DNA from: Bacteroidales bacterium UBA3834
Lineage (GTDB): Bacteria > Bacteroidota > Bacteroidia > Bacteroidales > P3
Direction: 5' to 3'
Length of the DNA: 38,427 bases
Assembly (NCBI GenBank): GCA_002392965.1
Contig: DGIA01000023.1
Coordinates: 78,931 to 117,357, forward strand
The notes beneath the pieces are model-generated. The model saw nothing but the letters and a program-made list of their open reading frames with translations. It was not told the origin of the DNA and searched no databases. The position numbers and the translations under genes were made by a program. Shown in pieces: positions 13,224 to 21,490 of the stretch (position 1 is the first letter of the stretch; the number at the start of each line of letters is the position of its first letter).

Positions 13224-14576
13224 ATGAAAGTGAGCAAAGTACACTTTATAGCCATAGGCGGAAGCGCCATGCACAACCTGGCCATCGCACTGTGCCAGAA
13301 AGGAATTACCGTCACGGGGAGTGACGACGAGATATTCGACCCGGCGAAGAGTCGGCTGGAGAAGTACGGATTGCTGCCGGAGAGTTTCGGCTGGCATCCG
13401 GAGAGGATTACCAAAGATCTGGACGCTGTGGTGCTGGGTATGCATGCCCGCATCGACAACCCAGAGCTGCTGCGGGCGCAGGAGCTGGGGCTGAAGATTT
13501 ATTCTTATCCCGAATATCTCTACGAGCAGAGCAAAGACAAGCTGCGCATCGTGGTGGGCGGCTCGCATGGCAAGACGACCACCACGGCGATGATTCTGCA
13601 CGTGCTGGCGCACTGCGGCATCGAGGCCGACTATATGGTGGGCGCACAGCTCAAGGGCTTCGAGGTGATGGTGCGCTTGAGCCACACCGCCAAGGTGATG
13701 GTCATCGAGGGTGACGAGTATCTGACCTCGCCCATCGACCGCCGGCCGAAGTTCCACCTCTACCACCCGAACGTGGGCATCATCACCGGCATCGAGTGGG
13801 ACCACATCAACGTCTTCCCGACATTTGACATCTATCGTGAACAGTTTGCCAAGTTCATCGACCTGATAGAGCCCAATGGTGCCTTGATTTACTGCGACGA
13901 GGATGCCGAGGTGCACCGCGTGGCGATGGAGAACCAGCGCACAGATATACAGAAGCTGCCGTACGTGTGCCCCGAGCATAGGGTGGTGGACGGTGTGACC
14001 GAACTCGGTCACACCAAGCTGCGCATCTTCGGCCACCACAACCTGCTCAACCTCACCGCTGCACGGCTGGCTTGCCGCCAGGTGGGGGTCAGCGATGAGC
14101 AGTTCGACGAGGCCATCAGCACCTTTGAGGGAGCCAGCAAGCGTCTGGAGTTGGTGAAGAAGAACGACACTTGTGCAGTTTATAAGGACTTCGCACACGC
14201 GCCCTCGAAGCTGCGCGCCACCATCCACGCCATGCGCGAGCAGTACCCCGACCGGAGGCTGGTGGCATGCATGGAGCTGCACACCTTCAGCTCGCTGACG
14301 CAGGAGTTCCTGCAGCAGTACGCCCACTCGATGGACGAGGCCGACGTGCGCTACGTCTATTTCAGCCAGCATGCCCTGCAGCTCAAGAAGCTGCCGCCCC
14401 TCGACCCCGAGGAGGTAAAGAAGGCCTTCGGCGGCAACGTGGAGGTCTTCACCGACAGCACCGCAATGGTGTCTAAGGTAAAAGCAATGGAATGGAAAAA
14501 CGCCAACCTCCTGATGATGTCCAGCGGCAACTTCGACGGTATCGACTTCGCACAGCTGGCCGACGAGATAATATAA
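13224..14576 (+). CDS. mpl: UDP-N-acetylmuramate:tripeptide ligase Mpl (Mur ligase family)
   Basis: Mpl recycles cell-wall peptides by joining L-Ala-gamma-D-Glu-meso-DAP to UDP-MurNAc in the cytoplasm. The 450-residue protein has the Mur ligase order: an N-terminal dinucleotide-like domain (KVHFIAIGGSAMHNLAIAL, 5-23), the central ATPase with VGGSHGKTTTT (111-121) and VIEGDEYLTSPIDRRPKF, and a C-terminal domain with YKDFAHAPSKLRATI and MELHTFSSLTQEFL. The GDEYLTSP and FAHAPSK forms point to Mpl and away from MurC. I chose the ATG at 13224 because the conserved fold starts there. The frame is open back to an ATG at 13182 that overlaps the previous stop, which would add 14 residues with no family support. 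MurC activity cannot be fully excluded. Confidence 0.88.
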   Translation: MKVSKVHFIAIGGSAMHNLAIALCQKGITVTGSDDEIFDPAKSRLEKYGLLPESFGWHPERITKDLDAVVLGMHARIDNPELLRAQELGLKIYSYPEYLYEQSKDKLRIVVGGSHGKTTTTAMILHVLAHCGIEADYMVGAQLKGFEVMVRLSHTAKVMVIEGDEYLTSPIDRRPKFHLYHPNVGIITGIEWDHINVFPTFDIYREQFAKFIDLIEPNGALIYCDEDAEVHRVAMENQRTDIQKLPYVCPEHRVVDGVTELGHTKLRIFGHHNLLNLTAARLACRQVGVSDEQFDEAISTFEGASKRLELVKKNDTCAVYKDFAHAPSKLRATIHAMREQYPDRRLVACMELHTFSSLTQEFLQQYAHSMDEADVRYVYFSQHALQLKKLPPLDPEEVKKAFGGNVEVFTDSTAMVSKVKAMEWKNANLLMMSSGNFDGIDFAQLADEII

Positions 14577-14588
14577 AACATGAATCCC

Positions 14589-14636
14589 CACGAATTATTC
14601 ATAAATTAATTAATGGTTAATTGATGGTAATTCGTG
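14589..14636. repeat. Intergenic inverted repeat
   Basis: CACGAATTA (14589-14597) and TAATTCGTG (14628-14636) are perfect 9-base inverted arms around an AT-rich 30-base centre. They lie between mpl and the DUF2027-like gene. There is no T-run, so it is not a convincing terminator. Confidence 0.6.
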
Positions 14637-14652
14637 TAAAAACACAAATGAC

Positions 14653-15015
14653 ATGGCACAATTTGAAATAGGCGACAAAGTGAAGTTCCTCAACTCTGTG
14701 GGAGGGGGAATCGTAAAGAAGATACAGGGCGGACAGGTGTTCGTCGAGGACGAGAGCGGCTTCGACATGCCCTTTGCGCCCAATGAACTTATCCGCATGG
14801 CCGAGCAGCAGGGCGTCGGCAAGGTCTTTAATGACGAGACCATCGGCCAAAGCGCCGAGCAGAAGGCCAAGCAGGAGCACCGCGAGCCCACGCAGCTGGA
14901 ACTGATAGAGGAGAACCGCAAGCTTCGCAGCCAGAACGCCAACCTGCAGGACCAGATAAAGCAGCTCAAGAGCCAGGTCCTCAGCCTGCAGAGGACGATA
15001 GCCCGCATATCGTAG
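14653..15015 (+). CDS. Short DUF2027-like protein with C-terminal coiled coil
   Basis: The 120-residue protein begins with FEIGDKVKFLNSVGGGIVKKIQGGQVFVEDESGFDMPF, which matches the small KOW-like beta barrel at the N-terminus of DUF2027/Smr proteins of Bacteroidota. Full-length members are roughly three times longer and end in an Smr (MutS2-type) domain. Here the barrel is followed only by a polar helix with heptad-like leucines and isoleucines (LELIEENRKLRSQNANLQDQIKQLKSQVLSLQRTI), a probable coiled coil, and then a stop. Directly after the stop begins an array of palindromic 41-bp repeats, so truncation by repeat growth is possible, though the coiled coil looks well kept. Function is unknown. 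Confidence 0.65.
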   Translation: MAQFEIGDKVKFLNSVGGGIVKKIQGGQVFVEDESGFDMPFAPNELIRMAEQQGVGKVFNDETIGQSAEQKAKQEHREPTQLELIEENRKLRSQNANLQDQIKQLKSQVLSLQRTIARIS

Positions 15016-15037
15016 CAAGGATGACTCGGACGGGAAA

Positions 15038-15240
15038 CATCGACGCACATGGGTGCGAGAGGACGGCGGAGGCCGGTAAGTGTGCCGCGCATATATGCGG
15101 GGTCATGAAACGGCCCGGTAAATGCGCCCCGCATATATGCGCGGTCGATTTTCAGCCGAGTAATGCGCCCCGCATATATGCGCGATCAGTTTTCAGCCCG
15201 GAAGTGCGCCCCGCATCGATGCGCGGTGAAATTGCACAGA
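15038..15240. repeat. Tandem array of about 41-bp palindromic units
   Basis: Three close copies of TGCGCCCCGCAT(A/C)(T/G)ATGCGCG start at 15123, 15164 and 15205, and a variant starts at 15083, giving spacings of 40 to 41 bases. A weaker unit is centred at about 15050. Each unit has a palindromic GCATATATGC or GCATCGATGC core, and the spacer between the later copies (TTTTCAGCC) is also shared. The region lies between the DUF2027-like gene and a lipoprotein gene and contains no supported gene. Confidence 0.82.
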
Positions 15241-15282
15241 TGAAACAATGAATTGTACAACGACAAGAAACAGATACAGACG

Positions 15283-15921
15283 ATGAAGAAGATATTGATG
15301 ATTTGCGCGGCGACGGCACTGCTGCTCCTGGTAGGCTGTTCAAGTTATGAACCTGTCGTTTTTCCATTCGGTAAGACTTACACTTACGAGGTGAGTTTTG
15401 CCGATGGCTGTGCGGTACCCGACACCTCATTCGAGATTAAGATGACGACGTCGAAAAACAAATTCTTCGGGCAGTTCGGTCTAAAATATGAGTACTTCAC
15501 CCATGACGGCACGCCGGTTTATGTAGAGAAGACGGGGTACACTGAAGACAAAGGCCGCGTGGAGTTGCACCCACCACGCATGGGGATGATGGCCTTCACA
15601 GCGGTAGTGCCTTTCCCGACATTCTCACTTCCCGTGGGATGTTATGTTTCGTCCAAGGGCAGTATTAAAGTCGCCAAATCCACCTTCACAGCCGCCAATG
15701 GAAAGACCATAGAATATGCATACAATCAAGGTGGTGTTGATACACTTAACTACAGGGGTGAGAATATAGAATGCTTTATTGTTACTGGAGAGAACACCAA
15801 TCATCACAAAGACATTGGGCACTATCACGTCACCTACTGGTTTCATCCGCAGTATGGTTTCGTGCTGTGGAAGTATGAGCTACCCGAGGGAAAATGTGTG
15901 TGGATGACTTTACAGAAATAA
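15283..15921 (+). CDS. Lipoprotein of unknown function
   Basis: The 212-residue product has a lipoprotein signal MKKILMICAATALLLLVGC, with the modified cysteine at 19. The mature protein (SSYEPVVFPFGKTYTYEVSFADGC...) is rich in beta-strand-like segments and ends with HYHVTYWFHPQYGFVLWKYELPEGKCVWMTLQK. This pattern of a surface-exposed beta-rich lipoprotein is common in Bacteroidales, but I recognise no named family. The frame is open from a TTG at 15253; the ATG at 15283 is chosen because the signal peptide begins there. It precedes ispG by only 7 bases and may be co-transcribed with it. Confidence 0.75.
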   Translation: MKKILMICAATALLLLVGCSSYEPVVFPFGKTYTYEVSFADGCAVPDTSFEIKMTTSKNKFFGQFGLKYEYFTHDGTPVYVEKTGYTEDKGRVELHPPRMGMMAFTAVVPFPTFSLPVGCYVSSKGSIKVAKSTFTAANGKTIEYAYNQGGVDTLNYRGENIECFIVTGENTNHHKDIGHYHVTYWFHPQYGFVLWKYELPEGKCVWMTLQK

Positions 15922-15928
15922 ATAAACT

Positions 15929-17062
15929 ATGAGCAGACAGATACATATAGGCAACTTGACGCTGGGCGGGGGAGCGCCCGTGCGCGTGCAGAGCATGACG
16001 AATACCGACACGATGGACACCCGCGCCACCGTGGAGCAGGCGCTCCGCATGGTGGAGGCGGGCTGCGAGCTGGTGCGCATCACGGCGCCCGACGTCCGCG
16101 CCGCCGAGAACCTCGGCCGCATCAAGGAAGAGTTGTTAAAGTGCGGCTGCGACGTGCCCCTCGTCGCCGACATACACTTCAACCCCAAGGCCGCCGAGGT
16201 GGCCGCCACGCTGGTGGAGAAGGTGCGCGTCAACCCCGGCAACTATACCGACCGCAATACCGGCAAGCTGGAGTTCACCGACCAGGAGTACAACGACGAG
16301 CTGAAGCGGATAGGGGAGAGGATGGCCTCGCTCATCGACATCTGCAAGCGCCATCACACCGCCATGCGCATCGGCACCAACCATGGCTCGCTCTCCGAGC
16401 GCATCATGTCCCGCTACGGCAACACCCCCGAGGGCATGGCGCAGAGCGCGCTGGAGTTCGCGCAGGTGTGCGAGGCGCAGGACTACCACGACCTCGTCTT
16501 CTCCATGAAGGCATCTAATGTGAAGGTGATGGTGGACAGCACGCGCCTCTTCGTGCAGAAGATGCATGCCCTGGGCATGGACTACCCCATCCACCTCGGC
16601 GTCACCGAGGCGGGCGACGGCATGCAAGGCCGCCTCAAGTCCGCCGCCGGCATCGGCGCCCTGCTGCTCGACGGCATCGGCGACACCATCCGCGTCTCGC
16701 TCACCGAAGACCCCGAAGCCGAGATGCCCATCGCCTACGACATCCTGCAGGCCGTCGGCGCACGCATCACGCAGACCGAATACATCGCGTGCCCCAGCTG
16801 CGGCCGCACGCAGTATGACATACAGACGGCCCTGCGCGAGATAAAAGAGAAGACGAAACACCTCGTGGGCGTGAAGATCGGCGTGATGGGCTGCATCGTC
16901 AACGGCCCCGGCGAGATGGCCGACGCCGACTACGGCTATGTCGGTTCTGGCCACGGGAAGATAACCCTCTACAAAGGCAAAGAAATCGTCAAGCGCGACA
17001 TCGACCAGAAGGATGCCGTCGACGAATTAGTCCGTTTCATAGAAAGTGACCGTAATTCTTAA
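15929..17062 (+). CDS. ispG: 4-hydroxy-3-methylbut-2-enyl diphosphate synthase IspG, short form
   Basis: IspG (GcpE) makes HMBPP from MEcPP in the MEP isoprenoid pathway using a [4Fe-4S] cluster. The 377 residues contain the TIM barrel (IHIGNLTLGGGAPVRVQSMTNTDT near the start, GNYTDRNTGKLEFTDQEY, RIGTNHGSLSERIMSRYGNTPEGM, SMKASN, LGVTEAGDG, GLLLDGIGDTIRVSLTEDPEAEMP with A for the first G) and the C-terminal cluster domain (CPSCGRT, then MGCIVNGPGEMADADYGYVGSG). The three cluster cysteines and the glutamate ligand of NGPGE are present. Barrel segments such as RIGTNHGSLSERIMSRYGNTPEGM are typical of the long plant/Chlamydia/Bacteroidota form, which carries an additional domain of about 250 residues between EAE-type and ITQTEY segments. 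Here that domain is cleanly absent. Confidence 0.94.
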   Translation: MSRQIHIGNLTLGGGAPVRVQSMTNTDTMDTRATVEQALRMVEAGCELVRITAPDVRAAENLGRIKEELLKCGCDVPLVADIHFNPKAAEVAATLVEKVRVNPGNYTDRNTGKLEFTDQEYNDELKRIGERMASLIDICKRHHTAMRIGTNHGSLSERIMSRYGNTPEGMAQSALEFAQVCEAQDYHDLVFSMKASNVKVMVDSTRLFVQKMHALGMDYPIHLGVTEAGDGMQGRLKSAAGIGALLLDGIGDTIRVSLTEDPEAEMPIAYDILQAVGARITQTEYIACPSCGRTQYDIQTALREIKEKTKHLVGVKIGVMGCIVNGPGEMADADYGYVGSGHGKITLYKGKEIVKRDIDQKDAVDELVRFIESDRNS

Positions 17063-17090
17063 TTCTTAATTTTTAATTATTAATTCAAAA

Positions 17091-17888
17091 ATGAGGTGGA
17101 GTTACATCCTTTTCCTGCCCGCTTTGATATCGGCGGTATGGGCGCTGGTGACGACCGTCTTTAAACGTCGTCCAACAAGGGCACAGGTTGTGCTGAGCTT
17201 GATGTTGTTGATTGAGGCTACGGCTATGACGGTCCTTGCCATCTTCTTCCGTGGCCGTGAGGGGCAGTTGTTCATCTACGACTTCATGTTTGAGGTGCTC
17301 TCGTTGGTTTGTGCACCGATGTATTATGTCGGTATATGCTCACACACCGAGGCTCGCGGTGCCACACTGGAACAGCGGCGTATATTCATTATACCGCTGC
17401 TGTTCATCATAGGCCTTACCATTGGCGCTTTCTGGCTGGGCCCGCGTCGTTATGAGGAGATGTGCTATGCTATTATCGAAGGTAACGTATCATGGATTGC
17501 CGGCGACAGAGCATGGAACTACATGCTCTTCTGGGACCACTGGCTTTTCCCCGCACTGCTGGTCATCATGTCGTTTATCCTCGTCCTTATTGCCAGCTTC
17601 AAGATGCGCAACTACCAGAGGCGTTATAACAGCTACTATGCCGAGAATATGAACACCCCCTTCTTCAACAGCCGAGGTTTCAACATCCTCGCATGGATGT
17701 TCTTGCCTCTGGCTGCCATTGCATTCATAGCTATCGACTTCAGACCGTACTACTATAAATATTGGCTCATAGTATGCTCTATGCTGCTCACCGTTTTGCA
17801 GTTTATTACGGGGCGCTTTATCTATCGCATGAAATATGATGCACGAATGTTGGCTGAATACATACGCACTAAAAACCTTGAATCATGA
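17091..17888 (+). CDS. Multi-pass membrane protein, partner of the AraC-type membrane regulator
   Basis: The 265-residue protein has six or seven hydrophobic segments, for example at residues 1-22, 33-52, 63-82, 98-116, 150-168, 195-215 and 222-240. It ends in a short cytoplasmic tail (YRMKYDARMLAEYIRTKNLES). Its topology and several motifs (FLPALISAVWALVTTVFKRR near the start, a W-x-Y-N pair before a long helix, RYNSYYAEN) parallel the N-terminal half of the next gene, which adds an AraC-type DNA-binding domain. The stop overlaps the next start (ATGA at 17885-17888). I infer a duplicated membrane sensor lacking the output domain. No catalytic motif is visible, so the role is unknown. Confidence 0.7.
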   Translation: MRWSYILFLPALISAVWALVTTVFKRRPTRAQVVLSLMLLIEATAMTVLAIFFRGREGQLFIYDFMFEVLSLVCAPMYYVGICSHTEARGATLEQRRIFIIPLLFIIGLTIGAFWLGPRRYEEMCYAIIEGNVSWIAGDRAWNYMLFWDHWLFPALLVIMSFILVLIASFKMRNYQRRYNSYYAENMNTPFFNSRGFNILAWMFLPLAAIAFIAIDFRPYYYKYWLIVCSMLLTVLQFITGRFIYRMKYDARMLAEYIRTKNLES

Positions 17889-19045
17889 CCCCGATATCGT
17901 TGATATATTTCCTTTTGGGCCTATCTTCGCTCTATTGGCCCTTTGTGACGCTCTTGTTCAAGCGCCGCGTTTTGGGGGCCCAGTGGCTCATCATGGCAGC
18001 TCTGCTGGCCATGTCGCTGTCGGTCATCATCTACAGTACTTTCTTCAACACTTTCCTTAAAGGGGAATTCCTGCTTGTCATCATCTTCATGGTGCTGTCA
18101 ATGTTCACCCCGCCGCTCATCCTGGCCGCTGTCACCACCCTGACCGAGACTGGAGAAAAACGTCCAAAGCTGACCAGGCTCCACGTACTCGTTATACCTG
18201 CTTGTGTCGTGGTGGCCCTAATGGCTGCGTCGATCATCATCGGCGGTGCCGACATGTATCGTTTGTGGATTATCCGTGGCAGTGATGGTATCGCCCATCG
18301 CTTCTACGAGGGCAGCTGGCGCTACAACCTCATCGTCTCTGTCCACTACTACCTTTATTGGTTCCTCATTGTTGCCGAAACTACCTTCGTAGGCATATAC
18401 AGCCTCATACGCATCAACCGCTTCAGCCGCTTGCTCGACGAGTACTACTCCGTCAACCGTGTGCATCGTGCCGACCTGCTTGGCACATACCTCTTTGTTG
18501 CGTTCAACTGTTTCTTTGTCGTATTCAGTTATGTGGTATACCCCTTCAACACACCGCGCCCTGTCCTTGGTGTCGCCGTAGGCGCTGTACTCCAGGCTGT
18601 CGTCATGTTCTTCATCGGCTACTATGCCTTCCGCACACCCATCGGTGCAGAAACCATCAAAAGAAACCAGCAGCGCCTCTCCGTCAAGTCGCGTCGCGAC
18701 CTGGACGTCTTGGGCGGCAACCTTGCCGACCATATTGTCAAGACCAAGGCGTTCCTCAACCCCGACCTCTCCGTCTTCCTTCTCGCCGACCATTTCCACG
18801 TCTCCGAGGACGACATCATCGATGCCGTGCACCGCATGAACGGCTCCTCTTTCGCCGATTATATCGACTCGTTACGCATCGAACACGCCCTTGCCCTTCT
18901 CAACGAACATCCCGATCAATACCACACCGACGACCCCGACGACATGGCTCGTCTGGCTCACCAGTGTGGATACCTTGAGCGCTCCAAATTCGAGAGCTCG
19001 TTCCAGCGTAATATGCAAACTTCTTTGAAGGACTACCGTCAGTAG
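17885..19045 (+). CDS. Membrane-bound AraC-type transcriptional regulator
   Basis: The 386-residue protein starts with about seven transmembrane segments over residues 1-255 and ends with a soluble domain of about 120 residues. That domain is an AraC-type helix-turn-helix: KAFLNPDLSVFLLADHFHVSEDDIIDAVHRMNGSSFADYIDSLRIEHALALL, then DMARLAHQCGYLERSKFESSFQRNMQTSLKDYRQ. The second part matches the usual IA...GF.S.S.F...FK...G.SP..YR pattern of AraC recognition helices. A membrane-embedded sensor joined directly to a DNA-binding domain would allow one-step signalling across the membrane. It overlaps its membrane partner by four bases. At its 3' end it overlaps rarA on the other strand by seven bases. 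The signal and target genes are unknown. Confidence 0.78.
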   Translation: MTPISLIYFLLGLSSLYWPFVTLLFKRRVLGAQWLIMAALLAMSLSVIIYSTFFNTFLKGEFLLVIIFMVLSMFTPPLILAAVTTLTETGEKRPKLTRLHVLVIPACVVVALMAASIIIGGADMYRLWIIRGSDGIAHRFYEGSWRYNLIVSVHYYLYWFLIVAETTFVGIYSLIRINRFSRLLDEYYSVNRVHRADLLGTYLFVAFNCFFVVFSYVVYPFNTPRPVLGVAVGAVLQAVVMFFIGYYAFRTPIGAETIKRNQQRLSVKSRRDLDVLGGNLADHIVKTKAFLNPDLSVFLLADHFHVSEDDIIDAVHRMNGSSFADYIDSLRIEHALALLNEHPDQYHTDDPDDMARLAHQCGYLERSKFESSFQRNMQTSLKDYRQ

Positions 19046-20322
19046 CCGTACTTCCCGCCCCAGCGTGCCTGCAGGCTGCGGCGGGTCTCCTCTTCGCGCG
19101 GTGTGGTGCCGGGCTCGTAGAAACGCGTGCCCTCCAGCCCCTGCGGCAGGTACTCCTGCTCTGCAAAACCACCCAGAGCCGCATTGCCATTGTAGTCGTG
19201 GGCATACTTGTAGCCCTCGTGGTAGCCCAGTTGCTTCATCAGCTTGGTGGGGGCGTTGCGTATGTGCAGCGGCACAGGCAGGTCGCCCGTGCGGCGTATC
19301 ATGCTTGTGGCGTTCTCCAGCGCCATATACGTCGCGTTGCTCTTCGCCGAGCAGGCCAGATAGCAGGCACACTGCGACAGGTTGATGCGGCACTCGGGGT
19401 AGCCTATCTTGCTCACCGCGTCGAACGTCGCGTTGGCCAGCAGCAGCGCGTTGGGGTTCGCGTTTCCTATGTCCTCGCTGGCGAATATCAGCATGCGGCG
19501 GGCGATGAACAGCGGATCCTCGCCGCCTTCAATCATCCTCGCCAGCCAATAGACAGCCCCGTTCGGGTCGCTGCCGCGCATGCTCTTGATGAAGGCCGAG
19601 ATGATGTCATAGTGCATCTCCCCCTGCTTGTCGTAAAAGGCCAAGTTCTGCTGAATGACGGTGGTAGCCTTTTCGTTGTCAATCACAATATGCCCATTCG
19701 CCCCATTAACCCCATTCGCCCTGTTGACAATCAGCTCAATGGCATTCAGCAGCTTCCTCGCATCGCCACCGCTGATGCGCATCAGGGCCTCGTCTTCGTT
19801 TACCTCTACGGTGATCCCTTGTGTGGCGTAGTACTTCACGGCGCTCGCTATCAGCTGCTGCATATCCTGCTCGTCAAACTCCTTCAGCACATACACCTGG
19901 CAGCGGGAGAGTAGGGCAGAAATGACCTCGAACGACGGGTTCTCGGTGGTCGCGCCGATAAGCGTGATGGTGCCGCGTTCTACGGCCCCCAGCAGCGAGT
20001 CCTGCTGGGCCTTGTTGAAGCGGTGTATCTCGTCGATGAAAAGTATGGCGCCCTCCTCCTCCTGTGCCGCGTTGATCACCTCGCGCACCTCCTTCACGCC
20101 GCTGCTTATCGCGCTCAGCGTGTGGAACGGCCGGTGTAGCGTGTTGCTGATGATCATCGCCAACGTCGTCTTCCCGATGCCCGGAGGTCCCCAGAATATC
20201 ATGCTCGGTATCCGACCGCTCTCTATCAACGTGCGAAGAACAGCACCCTGTCCCACAAGGTGCTGTTGTCCGATGTAGTCGTCAAGTGTTCTTGGCCTTA
20301 ATATTTCCGCCAGCGGAGTCAT
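19039..20322 (-). CDS. rarA: Replication-associated recombination protein A (MgsA/RarA), AAA+ ATPase
   Basis: RarA is a clamp-loader-like ATPase that acts at stalled replication forks. The 427-residue protein opens with PLAEILRPRTLDDYIGQQHLVGQG, followed by Walker A GPPGIGKT (45-52), Walker B AILFIDEIHRF (92-102), and sensor 1 LIGATTENPSFEV. The C-terminal half has the family segments HYDIISAFIKSMRGSDPNGAVYWLARMIEGGEDPLFIARRM and SEDIGNANP, ending with LPQGLEGTRFYEPG. A short low-complexity NGVNGANG insertion lies near residue 215. The gene converges with the AraC-type regulator, with their ends overlapping, and lies one base from the end of queA upstream, so it is probably co-transcribed with queA. 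Confidence 0.95.
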   Translation of the reverse strand: MTPLAEILRPRTLDDYIGQQHLVGQGAVLRTLIESGRIPSMIFWGPPGIGKTTLAMIISNTLHRPFHTLSAISSGVKEVREVINAAQEEEGAILFIDEIHRFNKAQQDSLLGAVERGTITLIGATTENPSFEVISALLSRCQVYVLKEFDEQDMQQLIASAVKYYATQGITVEVNEDEALMRISGGDARKLLNAIELIVNRANGVNGANGHIVIDNEKATTVIQQNLAFYDKQGEMHYDIISAFIKSMRGSDPNGAVYWLARMIEGGEDPLFIARRMLIFASEDIGNANPNALLLANATFDAVSKIGYPECRINLSQCACYLACSAKSNATYMALENATSMIRRTGDLPVPLHIRNAPTKLMKQLGYHEGYKYAHDYNGNAALGGFAEQEYLPQGLEGTRFYEPGTTPREEETRRSLQARWGGKYGY

Positions 20323-20323
20323 C

Positions 20324-21379
20324 TCAGACGATCAGCATTGCGTCGCCGTAAGTCGAGAAGCGGTACTTCTCCTTGATGGCCGTCTGGTAAGTCTGCATCA
20401 TCAGTTCGGGACCCGCAAAAGCGCTCACCATGATGAACTGGCTGCTCATCGGGTGGTGGAAGTTGGTCACCATCATGTCGGCGGTCGTGAACTCATAGGG
20501 CGGGAAGATGAACTTGTTCGTCCAGCCGTCGTAGGGACATACCTTTCCGGGAATCGTCACCGCGCTCTCCAACGCACGCATGGTCGTCGTGCCCACGCAG
20601 CACACGTGATGCCCGCTCTCGTGGGCCGTCATGATGGCGTCGCAGGTCTCCTGTCCGATGTGCATCTCCTCGGCATCCATCCGGTGCTTCGACAAATCCT
20701 CCACCTCGATGGCCTTGAACTCGCCCATGCCCGTGTGCAACGTCAGCTCCACCCACTTCACATCCTTGATCTCCATCCGCTTCAGTAGCTCTCGGCTGAA
20801 ATGCAGTCCCGCGATCGGTGCCGCCACCGAACCCTCGTGCTTCGCATAGATCGTCTGGTAGTTCTCCGCGTCGCTCTTCTCGATGTCGCGCAGCCTCCTC
20901 AACTCCTCCGGCAGCGGTGTGCGGCCCATGCCGCGCACGATGCCTATAAACTCCTCGTGGCTCCCGTCGAACAAAAAACGTATCGTCCGTCCCCGGCTCG
21001 TCGTGTTATCCACCACCTCCGCCACCAACGCGTCGTTCGTGCCGAAATAAAGCTTGTTGCCTATCCTTATCTTGCGCGCCGGATCCACGATCACATCCCA
21101 CAGCCGTGTCTCCTCGTTCAACTCGCGCAGCAGCAACACCTCGATTCTGGCACCCGTCTTCTCCTTCTCCCCCTCGAGCAGCGACGGAAACACGCGCGTG
21201 TTGTTCGCCACCACCACATCGTCTTTATCTACATATTCAATCAAGTCCTTGAACAGACGGTGCTCCACTTCGCCGCTCGCGCGGTGCAGCACCAGCATCC
21301 TCGCCTCGTCGCGGTTGCGCACGGGCTTCTCAGCTATCAGCTCCTTGGGCAGGTTGAATCGGAATTGCGAAAGTTTCAT
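20324..21379 (-). CDS. queA: S-adenosylmethionine:tRNA ribosyltransferase-isomerase QueA
   Basis: QueA transfers and rearranges the ribosyl part of SAM onto preQ1 at position 34 of tRNA to form epoxyqueuosine. The 351-residue length is normal. Signature segments are FRFNLPKELIAEKPVRNRDEARMLVL at the N-terminus, DVVVANNTRVFPSLLEG, TIYAKHEGSVAAPIAGLHFS, ELTLHTGMGEFKAIEVEDLSKHRMDAE, VGTTTMRALES and TNFHHPMSSQFIMVSAFAG. The start ATG at 21379 is unambiguous. The upstream strand has a TATTTTG stretch one base short of the -7 consensus at about 21417-21423. rarA follows after one base. In many Bacteroidota queA directly follows truB, but here about 3 kb of other genes lie between. Confidence 0.96.
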   Translation of the reverse strand: MKLSQFRFNLPKELIAEKPVRNRDEARMLVLHRASGEVEHRLFKDLIEYVDKDDVVVANNTRVFPSLLEGEKEKTGARIEVLLLRELNEETRLWDVIVDPARKIRIGNKLYFGTNDALVAEVVDNTTSRGRTIRFLFDGSHEEFIGIVRGMGRTPLPEELRRLRDIEKSDAENYQTIYAKHEGSVAAPIAGLHFSRELLKRMEIKDVKWVELTLHTGMGEFKAIEVEDLSKHRMDAEEMHIGQETCDAIMTAHESGHHVCCVGTTTMRALESAVTIPGKVCPYDGWTNKFIFPPYEFTTADMMVTNFHHPMSSQFIMVSAFAGPELMMQTYQTAIKEKYRFSTYGDAMLIV

Positions 21380-21490
21380 CTCTTTTTCTCTGATTTTCCC
21401 CCATAACGAAAACTCAAAATAAAATATTGTATCTTATAAAAAAAAATATCGCTTAAACATCATATCCCTTCTTTTTGACTCCATCCCCCC

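Noticed and set aside
14589..14636. Terminator for mpl
   Set aside because: The inverted arms are AT-rich with a 30-base loop and no T-run follows.
15038..15240. CRISPR array
   Set aside because: Units are only 41 bases with spacers of about 17 bases that are themselves similar, and no cas genes are present.
15021..15251. Open frame of 76 codons through the 41-bp repeats
   Set aside because: The repeat unit is not a multiple of three, so the repeated peptide changes frame from unit to unit; this argues against coding.
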